Shown in pieces: positions 15,360 to 23,782 of a DNA stretch of 41,686 nt. How positions within the stretch are numbered: the stretch's first letter is position 1; every line of letters begins with the position of its first letter. The stretch spans positions 1 to 41,686 of the forward strand of contig WFMW01000062.1 of assembly GCA_015488885.1 (NCBI GenBank), given 5' to 3'. Origin of the DNA: Gammaproteobacteria bacterium (GTDB lineage Bacteria > Pseudomonadota > Gammaproteobacteria > SZUA-229). A program made the position numbers and the translations under genes. The notes below the pieces were generated by a model. It had not been told where the DNA came from. It saw only the letters and a list, made by a program, of their open reading frames with translations, and did no database searches.

Positions 15360-16754
15360 CTATTTAAAGTCGTGACGTGTTTCAGATTTAAATATAAGCC
15401 CCTCTTTTCTTAATTTAGGATCTGTGGCGTTATCAAATCCAAACATATTCTTATCTATACGGCGACGCAGCGTGACCTCCACATAGAATGTTTCATTAGG
15501 CTTGAGAAGTGAATTAATATCCACACTATGTGAGTTATATTCAACTGCATGATAAAACACGAAGCCTTCTGAAGGGTGTGCAATTACCCGGAAACCAGTA
15601 AGTTTGTTTCTTGTAATTACATCATAATCTATGTAATAAACCAAATGATTACGGTGTGTAGAATTTTGTTGTCGATCAATAAAAAAACCTTTACTTAATT
15701 GATCAGGACTATGGCTGTCGCCGCCAAGAAGAAATAGTTCAAAATCAGTAACTGGATAACCTTGATCATCTTTTATGACAAATACAAGCATCATATAGCG
15801 ATGACTTCTTTGTTGTGTTTTCGTGGTTAAATCCATTAACTCTTTCCCGCGGTTAATATAATCCTGTTTGCTATTTATTGTCAGACATTTCAATATTTCA
15901 TCAACCTGAGGCTTTTTCTTAGATTTTAATGAAACAACACTTCTCATAATCCCTTTTGTATCACCAGAGTGGCTTGCACCTGGAATAATACCAAGAGGAA
16001 CAAATGGGGGACGTTTTAATTCGCCGTTCTGATCTAATATATTTACCTGTATTTCTTCAGAACCACGTAAGACTGTTTCAACATCTTTTGTCTCAACCAG
16101 CTTAATCATACTGTAGTTAAGATTAGCGCCTGCAACACGAACAACTCCATCAGAACCTGCTTCAACTAAATAAGAATTAACGAAATCATATAGTTTTTTA
16201 TCAATTGTTTGGCCGGTTAAAACATAAGGGTAAAAATTAGATGCTGCTGATTTATATTCTAAAAATGACTCGGCTAAATCAATCTGCTGCTGACTCCCAA
16301 GGGACAACCAGTCAAGAATGCGTTGACCAGGTTCAATACCTGAAAACCACGCATTAATTCGTCCTAATCTTTTCTTTCCCAGAGCCGCAAGTGACGAACC
16401 ATGATTTGCTGGAGCAAGCATAACCAAATGTCGCAACGGAGACTGCGAGAGGTTAGAGGCACCATAAAATCGGTTAAGCCATTCACGAACCACCGGCCCG
16501 CCAGTTGAGTGAGTGATGCAGGAAAAATCAGTTATTGCATCGTCACCAGACAGATCGATTAAGGCACTATTAAATGCTCGTGCAACATCTGAAATACTAA
16601 TGTCATCATAAAAGCTGATATAGCGACCTAACCATATATGCTTGACTTCAATATCTAAATTATATTTGTTCGCCTGTTTAGCAAGTGCTTCTGGTAGCCT
16701 GCCATAGGTGCTTGTATCTGTAACACTCCAACCATGTACAAAGATAACTAACAT
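15360..16754 (-). CDS. alpha/beta-hydrolase (lipase/esterase-like)
   Basis: A 464-residue protein with a lipase-type catalytic core. FVHGWS (5-10) forms the oxyanion region and THSTGG (81-86) carries nucleophile S83. GSDGVV supplies D202 and ASHSGD supplies H262, giving a Ser-Asp-His triad in the right order. LAPANHGS (113-120) is typical of triacylglycerol lipases and phospholipases. The C-terminal ~180 residues are beta-rich and not recognised. There is no signal peptide, so secretion would need another route. GGGAG lies 5 bases before the ATG. It stands alone, with no lipase chaperone or type VI secretion genes nearby. Substrate is unknown. Confidence 0.75.
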   Translation of the reverse strand: MLVIFVHGWSVTDTSTYGRLPEALAKQANKYNLDIEVKHIWLGRYISFYDDISISDVARAFNSALIDLSGDDAITDFSCITHSTGGPVVREWLNRFYGASNLSQSPLRHLVMLAPANHGSSLAALGKKRLGRINAWFSGIEPGQRILDWLSLGSQQQIDLAESFLEYKSAASNFYPYVLTGQTIDKKLYDFVNSYLVEAGSDGVVRVAGANLNYSMIKLVETKDVETVLRGSEEIQVNILDQNGELKRPPFVPLGIIPGASHSGDTKGIMRSVVSLKSKKKPQVDEILKCLTINSKQDYINRGKELMDLTTKTQQRSHRYMMLVFVIKDDQGYPVTDFELFLLGGDSHSPDQLSKGFFIDRQQNSTHRNHLVYYIDYDVITRNKLTGFRVIAHPSEGFVFYHAVEYNSHSVDINSLLKPNETFYVEVTLRRRIDKNMFGFDNATDPKLRKEGLIFKSETRHDFK

Positions 16755-16873
16755 AGATTCTCCCTAAATATTATTTATAGTAATCGAATAATTACAACAA
16801 ATTGGCGTCGCATAAAAACAGAAAACAATAGCTTCTAATCATTAACACTGTATTCTTCACTTCTGAAAAAAAC

Positions 16874-16899
16874 GCCTAAGTTTCCTGCCTAAGTTTCCT
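16874..16899. repeat. 13-bp tandem duplication
   Basis: GCCTAAGTTTCCT occurs twice in tandem (16874-16886 and 16887-16899) between the hydrolase and hemerythrin genes. No function is apparent. Confidence 0.6.
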
Positions 16900-16940
16900 G
16901 TTAGGGTCACTTCTCACTACGACAGGTAAAATCCTACAGG

Positions 16941-17378
16941 CTACAGGAATTTATATTGATTTTTTATATCCTGCAATTGTTGCATGGTTAAAAATTCTGT
17001 TAGAAAAGGAAAAACTTCTCTATCTTCCATGCGAGTATGGTTCTTCAACAACAAACCAAATTCGCTCAGTAAAGAGGGCTTTTGCTGAAGTTCTTTAGCG
17101 AGATTCAATAAGATTTTATGTTCTTTCTTTAGTTGTGAAACCTTTGAATATAAGGGGGTGTCGTTTAACAGGTTAAACACAAATTGTTCCTCTACATCGA
17201 AATGACGCAGAAAATCGCGTGAAAATGTTTCAGTTATCTGCTGGCAAAGTCCGGCTATTTCTTCAGCCTGTTTGCTTTTTTCAGCATTGATACATTTATT
17301 TGCTAACAGCAGAGATTGATGATGTTCCCTGGCTAAACCGATAATTTCAGGAATTATTTTCATTATTGCAATTACCAT
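16941..17378 (-). CDS. hemerythrin (HHE) domain protein
   Basis: A 145-residue four-helix protein with the di-iron ligand pattern of hemerythrins: EHHQSL near the N-terminus, HFDVEEQFVF in helix 2, KKEHKILL in helix 3 and KNHTRMEDREVFPFL in helix 4. Such proteins bind O2 or NO, or sense iron/oxygen. No fused signalling domain is present. The start may be at 17378 or, more like relatives, at ATG 17363; neither has a clear ribosome site. It is divergent from the universal stress protein, with a strong palindrome between the two. Confidence 0.85.
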   Translation of the reverse strand: MVIAIMKIIPEIIGLAREHHQSLLLANKCINAEKSKQAEEIAGLCQQITETFSRDFLRHFDVEEQFVFNLLNDTPLYSKVSQLKKEHKILLNLAKELQQKPSLLSEFGLLLKNHTRMEDREVFPFLTEFLTMQQLQDIKNQYKFL

Positions 17379-17482
17379 TCATTTTTTATAACCTGGCCTG
17401 TTCGCCACCTCGTTTGTCCGTGGCTGCCAACCGTTTCAGCCTTGTAAACAATGTTCCCGGTGGTGTAGTATAGCCCCAAAAT

Positions 17483-17506
17483 TATATTGTCTGCATTGAC
17501 AATATA
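17483..17506. promoter_or_regulatory. 24-bp perfect palindrome upstream of the universal stress gene
   Basis: TATATTGTC-TGCATT-GACAATATA has nine-base arms and lies 34 bases before the usp start in the divergent hemerythrin/usp interval. It overlaps a TTGACA element. It looks like a dimeric regulator site. Spacing differs from the FNR box (TTGAT-N4-ATCAA), so the regulator is unknown. Confidence 0.6.
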
Positions 17507-17540
17507 AAAATTTAGCAAATAGTCTGATCAGGAAAAAATA

Positions 17541-17984
17541 ATGTCTATAGAGAATGGTTGTATTCTGGCAGCGCTAAGCCTTTCCGATGAGCTGGAAGGT
17601 ATCGCCGTGCGAGCGCGTCAGTTAGCACAGGGGATGGCGTTGCCGCTGGTTTTTGTGCATATCGTCGATGATACCGCACTGTATGATTATGCTAACAGTT
17701 TTAGCCTTAGTGGGCTGGTATCAGGTGAATACGATGAGGTTGAAGCTAATAATGAACTGAAGGCGAGAAAATTAATTGAAAAACGGCTGAGCAGTGATTC
17801 CCTTCCAGGTGAAACTCTGGAAATACACGCCGGTGCACGTGCAGAGACTCTTGAAATGCTGGCTCGACAACGCCCGACAGCTATTATTGTATTAGGCCAG
17901 CCAGAAACACATTCTGGTTCAGTTATTATGCACATTGTCAGACATGCGCCCTGCGACATTCATATTGTACGTACGGCCAGCTAG
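17541..17984 (+). CDS. universal stress protein (UspA family)
   Basis: A 147-residue single Usp domain. The first strand CILAALSLSDE and the central VFVHIVDD fit the fold. The C-terminal GQPETHSGSVIMHIVRHAPCDIHIVR corresponds to the ATP-binding G-x2-G-x9-G(S/T) region, with the first Gly pair altered (GQPE). It is a cytoplasmic stress-survival protein; ATP binding is uncertain. Its stop codon lies at the edge of the long hairpin described at 17981-18147. The palindrome upstream suggests specific control. Confidence 0.88.
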   Translation: MSIENGCILAALSLSDELEGIAVRARQLAQGMALPLVFVHIVDDTALYDYANSFSLSGLVSGEYDEVEANNELKARKLIEKRLSSDSLPGETLEIHAGARAETLEMLARQRPTAIIVLGQPETHSGSVIMHIVRHAPCDIHIVRTAS

Positions 17985-18147
17985 GAGTCTGGGCCGTAGA
18001 AATGATCGAAGCGAAAATTAGCCAGGGACCATTAGCTCAGTTTATCGAACGAGGCGAATAGTTGTTCTATTTAAGGCGTTGGATAAGCTGAGATAATGGT
18101 TCATGGCGAATTTGCAGCCAATTATTTTCTACGGCCCAGGCTCCCAG
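17981..18147. repeat. long imperfect inverted repeat (61-nt arms)
   Basis: The arm at 17990-18050 matches the reverse complement of 18078-18138 at 45 of 61 positions, with a 27-base loop; the first 13 bases (TGGGCCGTAGAAA) are identical. Similarity extends outward to 17981 and 18147, taking in the usp stop codon. Mismatches show no codon-position bias, so it is not a coding duplication. It may be a MITE-like relic or a structured transcript end for usp. Confidence 0.7.
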
Positions 18148-18201
18148 GTCTGGTTGTTTTGCTGTACTGGCTTTGAACTGACAGGCAATTTAGGGTATAT
18201 T

Positions 18202-18239
18202 AGCAAACTCGAAAGTTTGCTGCCTGTTCCCGGGCAGGC
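18202..18239 (+). other. two adjacent small hairpins in the clcA leader
   Basis: AGCAAACT-CGAA-AGTTTGCT (18202-18221) is a perfect stem-loop, followed at once by GCCTG...CAGGC (18222-18239). They lie about 150 bases before the chloride transporter start and are not followed by a T run. They could be structured 5' leader or transcript-end elements. The rest of 17985-18391 holds no supported gene. Confidence 0.4.
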
Positions 18240-18391
18240 TTCTGGCGCAGTTCTGATTTAATCATCCTGTCGGCTTTTGAAATTATCATAGAGTGGTGCG
18301 TTTGGCCGCCACCGCATTACGCGGGCGGGCAAGGGTTTATTGTGTGTGCCGACCACTCATTCACTTACTATTTTCCTGGAGAACCTTATCC

Positions 18392-19699
18392 ATGGCTTAC
18401 AAACGCAAGATCAGGCAAGCAGTTAGAAGCGCCCGTTCTCTTTCAGCCTGGCGCACCCGTGCGTTATTCTGGAGTGGCGCCATCCTTGTCGGCTTGAGTG
18501 CAACCGTGCTGGCATTAGTCAGCAGTAAAGCAGATGCCTTGTTTCATGCCTGGGTAGAACATCGTGCCTGGCTGCCGTTTATACTGACACCCGTTGGTTT
18601 GCTGGCGATTACCTGGGCGACACGGAACCTGTTCCCTGGTGGAGAAGGCAGTGGTATTCCACAGGCAATTGCAGCAATGCAGTTGAAGGAACATGCAGAT
18701 CGCAGTGCGGTGTTGTCATTACGCATTGCGATTGGTAAGGGGTTTGCAATTGTACTGGGTTTGCTGTGCGGCGCATCCATTGGGCGTGAAGGACCAACCG
18801 TGCATATCGCGGCATCAATCATGTACTCATTACACCGAATGGGAAATTTCCCTATTCACCATGTACGTAAAGGTCTGGTACTGGCAGGTGGTGCGGCCGG
18901 ACTGGCGGCGGCTTTCAATACCCCATTGGCTGGTGTTATGTTTGCCATTGAAGAAATGAGCCGCAGTTTTGAGGAACGTATCACTGGCAGCCTGATGATG
19001 GCGGTTATTCTGGCTGGTATGACTTCTCTGACCATTGAAGGAAACTACACGTATTTTGGTAGCTATTCTGTACAACTTGACCCGATTCATGCGGTGCTGG
19101 CGATTCTGGTTTGTGGCGTTATCGGTGGTACGGCTGGCGGACTGTTTTCGACTATTCTGGTCGTTGGTGGCAGAGTTCTCAAACCAGTTCGTATGTACCA
19201 TCCATATCTGTTGGCGTTAGGCTGTGGACTAGCTGTGGCGGTAATTGGTATTCTGTCACACAATACAACCTGGGGTACTGGCTATGAGGCCGCACGTGGC
19301 GTTCTTCAGGGTACCGATCAGGCAAGCCCCTGGTACGGGCCATTGAAATTTCTGGCCACCATTTTTTCTTATCTAAGCGGTATTCCTGGCGGAATCTTCG
19401 CGCCCAGTTTATCGGTGGGTGCCGGGCTGGGTTATAATCTAAGCAGCTTTTTCCCTGGCGCACCGATGGTATCTATTGGTTTGCTTGCCATGGTAGGTTA
19501 TTTCAGCGGGGTAGTGCAGACCCCGATCACGGCAGTCATTATTGTCATGGAAATGACGGATGATAACCATTTGTTATTGCCCTTAATGGCCACTTCTCTG
19601 CTGGCTGATGGCATTTCAAAAATGATTTGTCCCGAACCTATCTATCAGGCGATGGCCAAAGATTTTCTGGCCGGTGTTAAGAAAAAAATCGGCACCTGA
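18392..19699 (+). CDS. ClC-family chloride channel/transporter
   Basis: A 435-residue inner-membrane ClC protein. The chloride-binding signatures are GSGIP (86-90), GREGP (131-135, with gating Glu133) and GGIFAPSLS (about 335-343). IEEM (186-189) lies where the proton-pathway Glu of bacterial exchangers sits, so Cl-/H+ antiport is likely. Ten or more hydrophobic helices cover the protein; there is no CBS domain. The start was chosen at ATG 18392, where TGGAG lies about 10 bases upstream. The frame extends to 18293, but the added sequence is Arg-rich and atypical. Confidence 0.93.
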   Translation: MAYKRKIRQAVRSARSLSAWRTRALFWSGAILVGLSATVLALVSSKADALFHAWVEHRAWLPFILTPVGLLAITWATRNLFPGGEGSGIPQAIAAMQLKEHADRSAVLSLRIAIGKGFAIVLGLLCGASIGREGPTVHIAASIMYSLHRMGNFPIHHVRKGLVLAGGAAGLAAAFNTPLAGVMFAIEEMSRSFEERITGSLMMAVILAGMTSLTIEGNYTYFGSYSVQLDPIHAVLAILVCGVIGGTAGGLFSTILVVGGRVLKPVRMYHPYLLALGCGLAVAVIGILSHNTTWGTGYEAARGVLQGTDQASPWYGPLKFLATIFSYLSGIPGGIFAPSLSVGAGLGYNLSSFFPGAPMVSIGLLAMVGYFSGVVQTPITAVIIVMEMTDDNHLLLPLMATSLLADGISKMICPEPIYQAMAKDFLAGVKKKIGT

Positions 19700-19769
19700 A
19701 CTCAATCACTATAGATTGATAAATGATGTCTGGTATCTCATGACGTATCAGATCGATAAATCTTATCCT

Positions 19770-20351
19770 TCACCTAAAGTGAGGGTTTACTGATTCCCTG
19801 TCGGAGACTCTAAACAAAGTCGGCAAAAAATATTCACTAACCAGTAAAGGTTTATCACTTACCCTGAACACAGAGCGCCGCCCCCATACCGTTTTGCTGG
19901 TTTGGCTCAATGCCTGCACCGAATCCACACAATGCTGCGGCAGGCTTGAAGTAACTTCAACTTCGCCTCGTCGCATGGTTCGATCAGCAAATAAAATGGC
20001 ACCCAGAGGCCGCTCCCCCAGATGTGCATAGCGGCGTAACGGGCCACTTAATGTACTCAGCGGAATAACCGTGCGCGCATAGACTAAGGGTGTTTTATTA
20101 TCACAAAGTAACACTTCACGTTGTAAGGCGGCCTGGTTATCGAACAGATTCATGGCAGATTTTTCTTCCGCATTCATCCGCTGGCGGGTTTGTGACAAAA
20201 GTTGCACATTAAACGATTGCCCGTAACGCTGGATTAAACGTGCTGTCAGCGATGACGTATCAAACAGCCAGTTTTCCACCTGCGCTGGAACAGCTCGGGT
20301 GGTTAATTGCGCACGACGATACCAGTGCTGTCGATAGTTGAATGCAGGCAT
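19770..20351 (-). CDS. ubiC: chorismate--pyruvate lyase
   Basis: A 193-residue enzyme converting chorismate to 4-hydroxybenzoate and pyruvate, the first committed step to ubiquinone. Conserved features are the WLFDTSSLTARL region (28-39), an Arg in YARTVIP, HLGERPLGAILF (with the Leu that contacts product), and the catalytic Glu in LLVSEYFLP. Length is slightly above the E. coli enzyme. ubiA does not follow, unlike in E. coli. The gene lies downstream of rpsT, separated from it by the rpsT terminator. Confidence 0.92.
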   Translation of the reverse strand: MPAFNYRQHWYRRAQLTTRAVPAQVENWLFDTSSLTARLIQRYGQSFNVQLLSQTRQRMNAEEKSAMNLFDNQAALQREVLLCDNKTPLVYARTVIPLSTLSGPLRRYAHLGERPLGAILFADRTMRRGEVEVTSSLPQHCVDSVQALSQTSKTVWGRRSVFRVSDKPLLVSEYFLPTLFRVSDRESVNPHFR

Positions 20352-20468
20352 AGATTGTGAATAGATAAGCTGAACAGATAAACGTCAGGACACCCCGACA
20401 CATTAGTTTATCACTTTATAGAATGATTATTTAGAGACGCGAAAATTTCTATGATTCACAGAAGGCAT

Positions 20469-20503
20469 AAAAAAACCGGGCAACGAAAGCTGATTCGTCC
20501 CGG
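20469..20503 (-). terminator. intrinsic terminator of rpsT
   Basis: On the minus strand CCGGGACGAA and TTCGTTGCCCGG pair (with a small bulge) and are followed by seven T residues. It lies 92 bases past the rpsT stop and before ubiC. Confidence 0.85.
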
Positions 20504-20594
20504 CTGTTTTATTGCGCATATGGTATGGCGAAACAGTATCGAAAAAGACAGAAACGCTATCTGCCTATAAATACCTTAACTATGTATATGAACA

Positions 20595-20858
20595 CTACGC
20601 CATAGAACGAATATTATTATTCATCCGGCTTTTATGACGCGCGGCTTTATTTGCATGAATAAGGCCTTTACCCGCTGCATGGTCAATCACCGGCACGGCT
20701 TCTTTATAGGCGATTTCGGCACTGGTTTTATCACCGGTATCAATGGCGTAATAAACTTTTTTGATATAAGTGCGCATCATCGCCCGATCGCCGACATTAC
20801 GGCTGCGGTGAATTTCTGCCTGACGGGCACGTTTTTTTGCTGAAGCTGAGTTTGCCAA
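20595..20858 (-). CDS. rpsT: 30S ribosomal protein S20
   Basis: An 87-residue S20. ANSASAKKRARQAEIHRSRN at the N-terminus and HANKAARHKSRMNNNI near the end are diagnostic. It binds 16S rRNA early in 30S assembly. The start is TTG at 20858, as in E. coli rpsT, where the UUG is tied to autoregulation by free S20; no ATG gives the right N-terminus. The longer frame to 20981 runs through the promoter and is not real. It is divergent from murJ, as in Pseudomonas. Confidence 0.97.
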   Translation of the reverse strand: MANSASAKKRARQAEIHRSRNVGDRAMMRTYIKKVYYAIDTGDKTSAEIAYKEAVPVIDHAAGKGLIHANKAARHKSRMNNNIRSMA

Positions 20859-20895
20859 TGTTCCAGGCCCCTTAACGGTATAAAAAAGAGGGCGT

Positions 20896-20924
20896 ATTAT
20901 TCTTGTTTTAGGCGCTATTGTCAA
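20896..20924 (-). promoter_or_regulatory. rpsT promoter
   Basis: On the minus strand a perfect TTGACA (20924-20919) and AATAAT (20901-20896) are 17 bases apart, placing the transcription start about 30 bases before the TTG start codon. Confidence 0.65.
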
Positions 20925-21105
20925 TAGAAATTCGGATAAAGTTGGTGACTTTACCCCGCCCCTGTACGTTAATATACACATTAAAGAAAAAGAAAGGCTT
21001 TATGCAAAACAGACGACAGGCATTTTATACGCATTTTTTCAGGCACAAGCAGGGTTTTAGACTACAATAGCGGTATTTACCCACCATCGTATTCAGGAGA
21101 TCAAA

Positions 21106-22674
21106 CTGAGCATTAAATTACTGCGTTCCAGCCTGACTGTAGGCGGCATGACGCTACTTTCACGCATTTTTGGCTTATTACGCGACATTGCCCTGGCGAC
21201 CATTTTTGGAGCCAGCGGTGGTACGGATGCCTTTCTGGTGGCTTTTAAAATCCCGAACTTTATGCGCCGACTGTTTGCTGAAGGTGCTTTTTCACAGGCT
21301 TTTGTGCCGGTTTTTTCCGAATACCACGAAAAACGGACACCAGCTGAATTAAAAGACCTGGTCAACCATGTTGCCGGGACACTGGGCGGCTTTCTACTTT
21401 TACTGACACTTATCGGCACCATTTTTGCTCCTGCGCTGGTATATATTTTTGCCCCGGGATTTCACCATAACTCACAACAATTTCAATTAACAACGGATTT
21501 ATTACGCGTCACTTTTCCCTATATCTTTTTTATTGCTCTGGTGGCATTTGCAGGCGGCATCCTCAACAGTTGCCGCCAGTTTGCCATTCCCGCCTTTACC
21601 CCAATCTTACTTAACCTCTGCCTGATTACTGCCGCATACCTGTTAGCCCCTTATTTTAATCAGCCATTAATGGCGCTTGCCTGGGGTGTGGCCGCTGCCG
21701 GTGTGGCGCAACTACTGCTACAATTTCCCTCACTGATAAAGCTTGGACTGCTGCCTGTACCACACTTTAGCCGTGTCCATAAAGGGGTTCAGCAAATTAT
21801 GAAGCTGATGTTGCCTGCGGTTTTCGGTTCATCGGTCGCACAGATAAACCTGTTACTGGATACATTGATTGCCTCGTTTCTGGTTAGCGGCAGCATTACC
21901 TGGCTATATTATTCAGATCGCCTGCTGGAATTTCCACTTGGGGTTCTGGGTATCGCCATCGCCACAGTAATTTTACCTACCCTTTCACAACAACATGCCA
22001 AAGCATCACCCGACAACTTCAACCAGACCCTAAACTGGGCAATTCGGCTGGTGTTACTCATCGCCATCCCTGCCTGCATCGGGCTGTTTATTCTGGCTGC
22101 TCCAGTACTTGCTACTTTATTTGAATACGGTAAATTTACATTAACCGATACCTATCTTTCCAGCCTGAGTCTGAAAGCCTATATGCTCGGCTTGCCCGGG
22201 TTTATTTTTATTAAAATTCTTGCTCCTGGCTTTTATGCACGCCAGGATACCCGTACACCGGTAAAAATTGGTATTATTGCAATGATTAGCAATATGGTGA
22301 TGAATATCTGTTTTGTGGTGCCACTGGTTTTGCTCCATTTTAGAGCCCCCCATGTCGGTCTGGCTTTGGCGACCAGCCTGTCAGCCTACATTAATGCCGG
22401 GCTGTTATATCGTGGCTTACGCCAACGTGAGGTATTTATTCCCGAGCATAATATCGCCATGCATATCACCCGGATATTATTGGCCAGTGCAGGCATGGCT
22501 GTGGTCATTATGTGGTTTTTGCCTGCCGCAGACCAGTGGAGCCAGTGGCTGATGCCACAACGGGTGATAAAACTGGCGACCATTATCGTATTTGCAGCAG
22601 GCAGTTATTTTAGTTTGCTCTGGTTACAGGGTATGCGTTTCAGGCAGCTGAGACATCTGCACAAAGTAAGCTGA
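21106..22674 (+). CDS. murJ: lipid II flippase MurJ (MviN)
   Basis: A polytopic protein of about 522 residues that flips the peptidoglycan precursor lipid II across the inner membrane. The N-terminal SRIFGLLRDIALATIFG...TDAFLVAFKIPNFMRRLFAEGAF pattern is diagnostic of MurJ, and about 14 hydrophobic helices follow. The first ATG (21148) would remove the start of helix 1. The frame extends upstream to CTG 21106 (SIKLLRSSLTVGG), preceded by GGAG at 6 bases, matching the usual N-terminus, so I take CTG as the start. It is followed by ribF. Confidence 0.93.
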   Translation: MSIKLLRSSLTVGGMTLLSRIFGLLRDIALATIFGASGGTDAFLVAFKIPNFMRRLFAEGAFSQAFVPVFSEYHEKRTPAELKDLVNHVAGTLGGFLLLLTLIGTIFAPALVYIFAPGFHHNSQQFQLTTDLLRVTFPYIFFIALVAFAGGILNSCRQFAIPAFTPILLNLCLITAAYLLAPYFNQPLMALAWGVAAAGVAQLLLQFPSLIKLGLLPVPHFSRVHKGVQQIMKLMLPAVFGSSVAQINLLLDTLIASFLVSGSITWLYYSDRLLEFPLGVLGIAIATVILPTLSQQHAKASPDNFNQTLNWAIRLVLLIAIPACIGLFILAAPVLATLFEYGKFTLTDTYLSSLSLKAYMLGLPGFIFIKILAPGFYARQDTRTPVKIGIIAMISNMVMNICFVVPLVLLHFRAPHVGLALATSLSAYINAGLLYRGLRQREVFIPEHNIAMHITRILLASAGMAVVIMWFLPAADQWSQWLMPQRVIKLATIIVFAAGSYFSLLWLQGMRFRQLRHLHKVS

Positions 22675-22746
22675 GCAAAATACATGCGGTATATTATCGC
22701 GCAAAAGTCTCGCCATACCACTAAACTTAATGAAAAATTCCTGACC

Positions 22747-23703
22747 ATGCATGTCATTCGAGGACTTCACAATCTAACCCCCGCTCACCGCAGAGGCGTA
22801 CTTACTATCGGTAATTTTGATGGTCTGCACCTCGGCCATCAGGCCATGCTGGCATTAATGGCAGAAACTGCCAGAGAAAAAGCCACGCACAGCTGTTTAA
22901 TGAACTTTCACCCCCTGCCGCATGAATATTTTGCTGCCCGCTCTGCACAAACAGGTCGATTACGCCCCCGCCTGCTGAATCAACAGGAAAAAATACGTAC
23001 CCTGCTTACCCTGCCAGTGTCGATAATACCCGATAACCTGCTGATTTTATCTTTTAATGCAGCACTGGCGGCGATGACAGCTGAGGACTTTATTCAACAG
23101 ATACTGATTGATAAACTGGCTATTTGTGCACTGGTGATTGGTGATGATTTTCGTTTTGGCTGTGATCGCAAAGGTGACTGCACACTGTTACAACAACAGG
23201 GACAGCATTATGGTTTTGAGGTAAAAGTTCTGGATTCGCACTACATTGATAACCGCCGTGTCAGCAGCACCCTGATTCGGCAGGCCTTGCAAAATAACCA
23301 GCTGGAACAGGCCGCGAAAATGCTTGGTCGCCGCTACAGTATTGGCGGCCATGTTTCACATGGCGATAAACGTGGCCGCACCATTGGTTTTCCCACCGCG
23401 AATATTCACCTGCGCCGCCCGCAAACACCCCTGCATGGCGTCTATTCTGTTACCATGCATACGGAAAAATATGGTGACATAAAGGGTATTGCCAATCTCG
23501 GCAGCCGACCCACAGTCAATGGCACACGCGATCAGCTGGAAGTTCACCTGTTTAATTTTAATCAAAATCTCTATGGCCTGTATGCCTGCGTGACATTTAT
23601 GCATAAAATACGTGACGAAAAAACATTTGGCTCCTTCGATGAACTTAAACAGCAAATTCTGCTGGATTGTGAACACGCCAGAGAATTATTCAACATTAAT
23701 TAG
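22747..23703 (+). CDS. ribF: bifunctional riboflavin kinase/FAD synthetase
   Basis: A 318-residue enzyme making FMN and FAD from riboflavin. The N-terminal adenylyltransferase domain has GNFDGLHLGHQAML (about 22-35) and GDDFRFGCDRKGD; the C-terminal kinase domain has GDKRGRTIGFPTAN and GVYSV. The start was set at ATG 22747, giving the normal MHVIRGLHNL; the frame runs up to 22684 with atypical residues. It lies 72 bases after murJ and before ileS, the usual gammaproteobacterial order. Confidence 0.95.
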   Translation: MHVIRGLHNLTPAHRRGVLTIGNFDGLHLGHQAMLALMAETAREKATHSCLMNFHPLPHEYFAARSAQTGRLRPRLLNQQEKIRTLLTLPVSIIPDNLLILSFNAALAAMTAEDFIQQILIDKLAICALVIGDDFRFGCDRKGDCTLLQQQGQHYGFEVKVLDSHYIDNRRVSSTLIRQALQNNQLEQAAKMLGRRYSIGGHVSHGDKRGRTIGFPTANIHLRRPQTPLHGVYSVTMHTEKYGDIKGIANLGSRPTVNGTRDQLEVHLFNFNQNLYGLYACVTFMHKIRDEKTFGSFDELKQQILLDCEHARELFNIN

Positions 23704-23726
23704 CCTGATTAACCTAAACTAACTTG

Positions 23727-23754
23727 ATTAACCTACTTGCAATTAACCTACTTG
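23727..23754. repeat. short repeats before ileS
   Basis: ATTAACCTACTTG occurs at 23727-23739 and 23742-23754, and a third partial TTAACCTA lies just upstream (23709-23716). They fill most of the ribF-ileS interval. There is no visible ribosome site before the ileS ATG. Confidence 0.5.
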
Positions 23755-23782
23755 TCTAAAACTCAATCTATCCACATTATCC

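Noticed and set aside
17990-18138. The hairpin arms as a duplicated small protein
   Set aside because: Both arms can be read as similar short peptides (WAVE...PL.Q.I.R), but mismatches are not concentrated at third positions and no start or length fits a gene.
1-20000. A second copy of the tRNA 3' end marking the far island boundary
   Set aside because: I looked for the T-arm and acceptor sequence downstream and found no match, so the right end is not defined.
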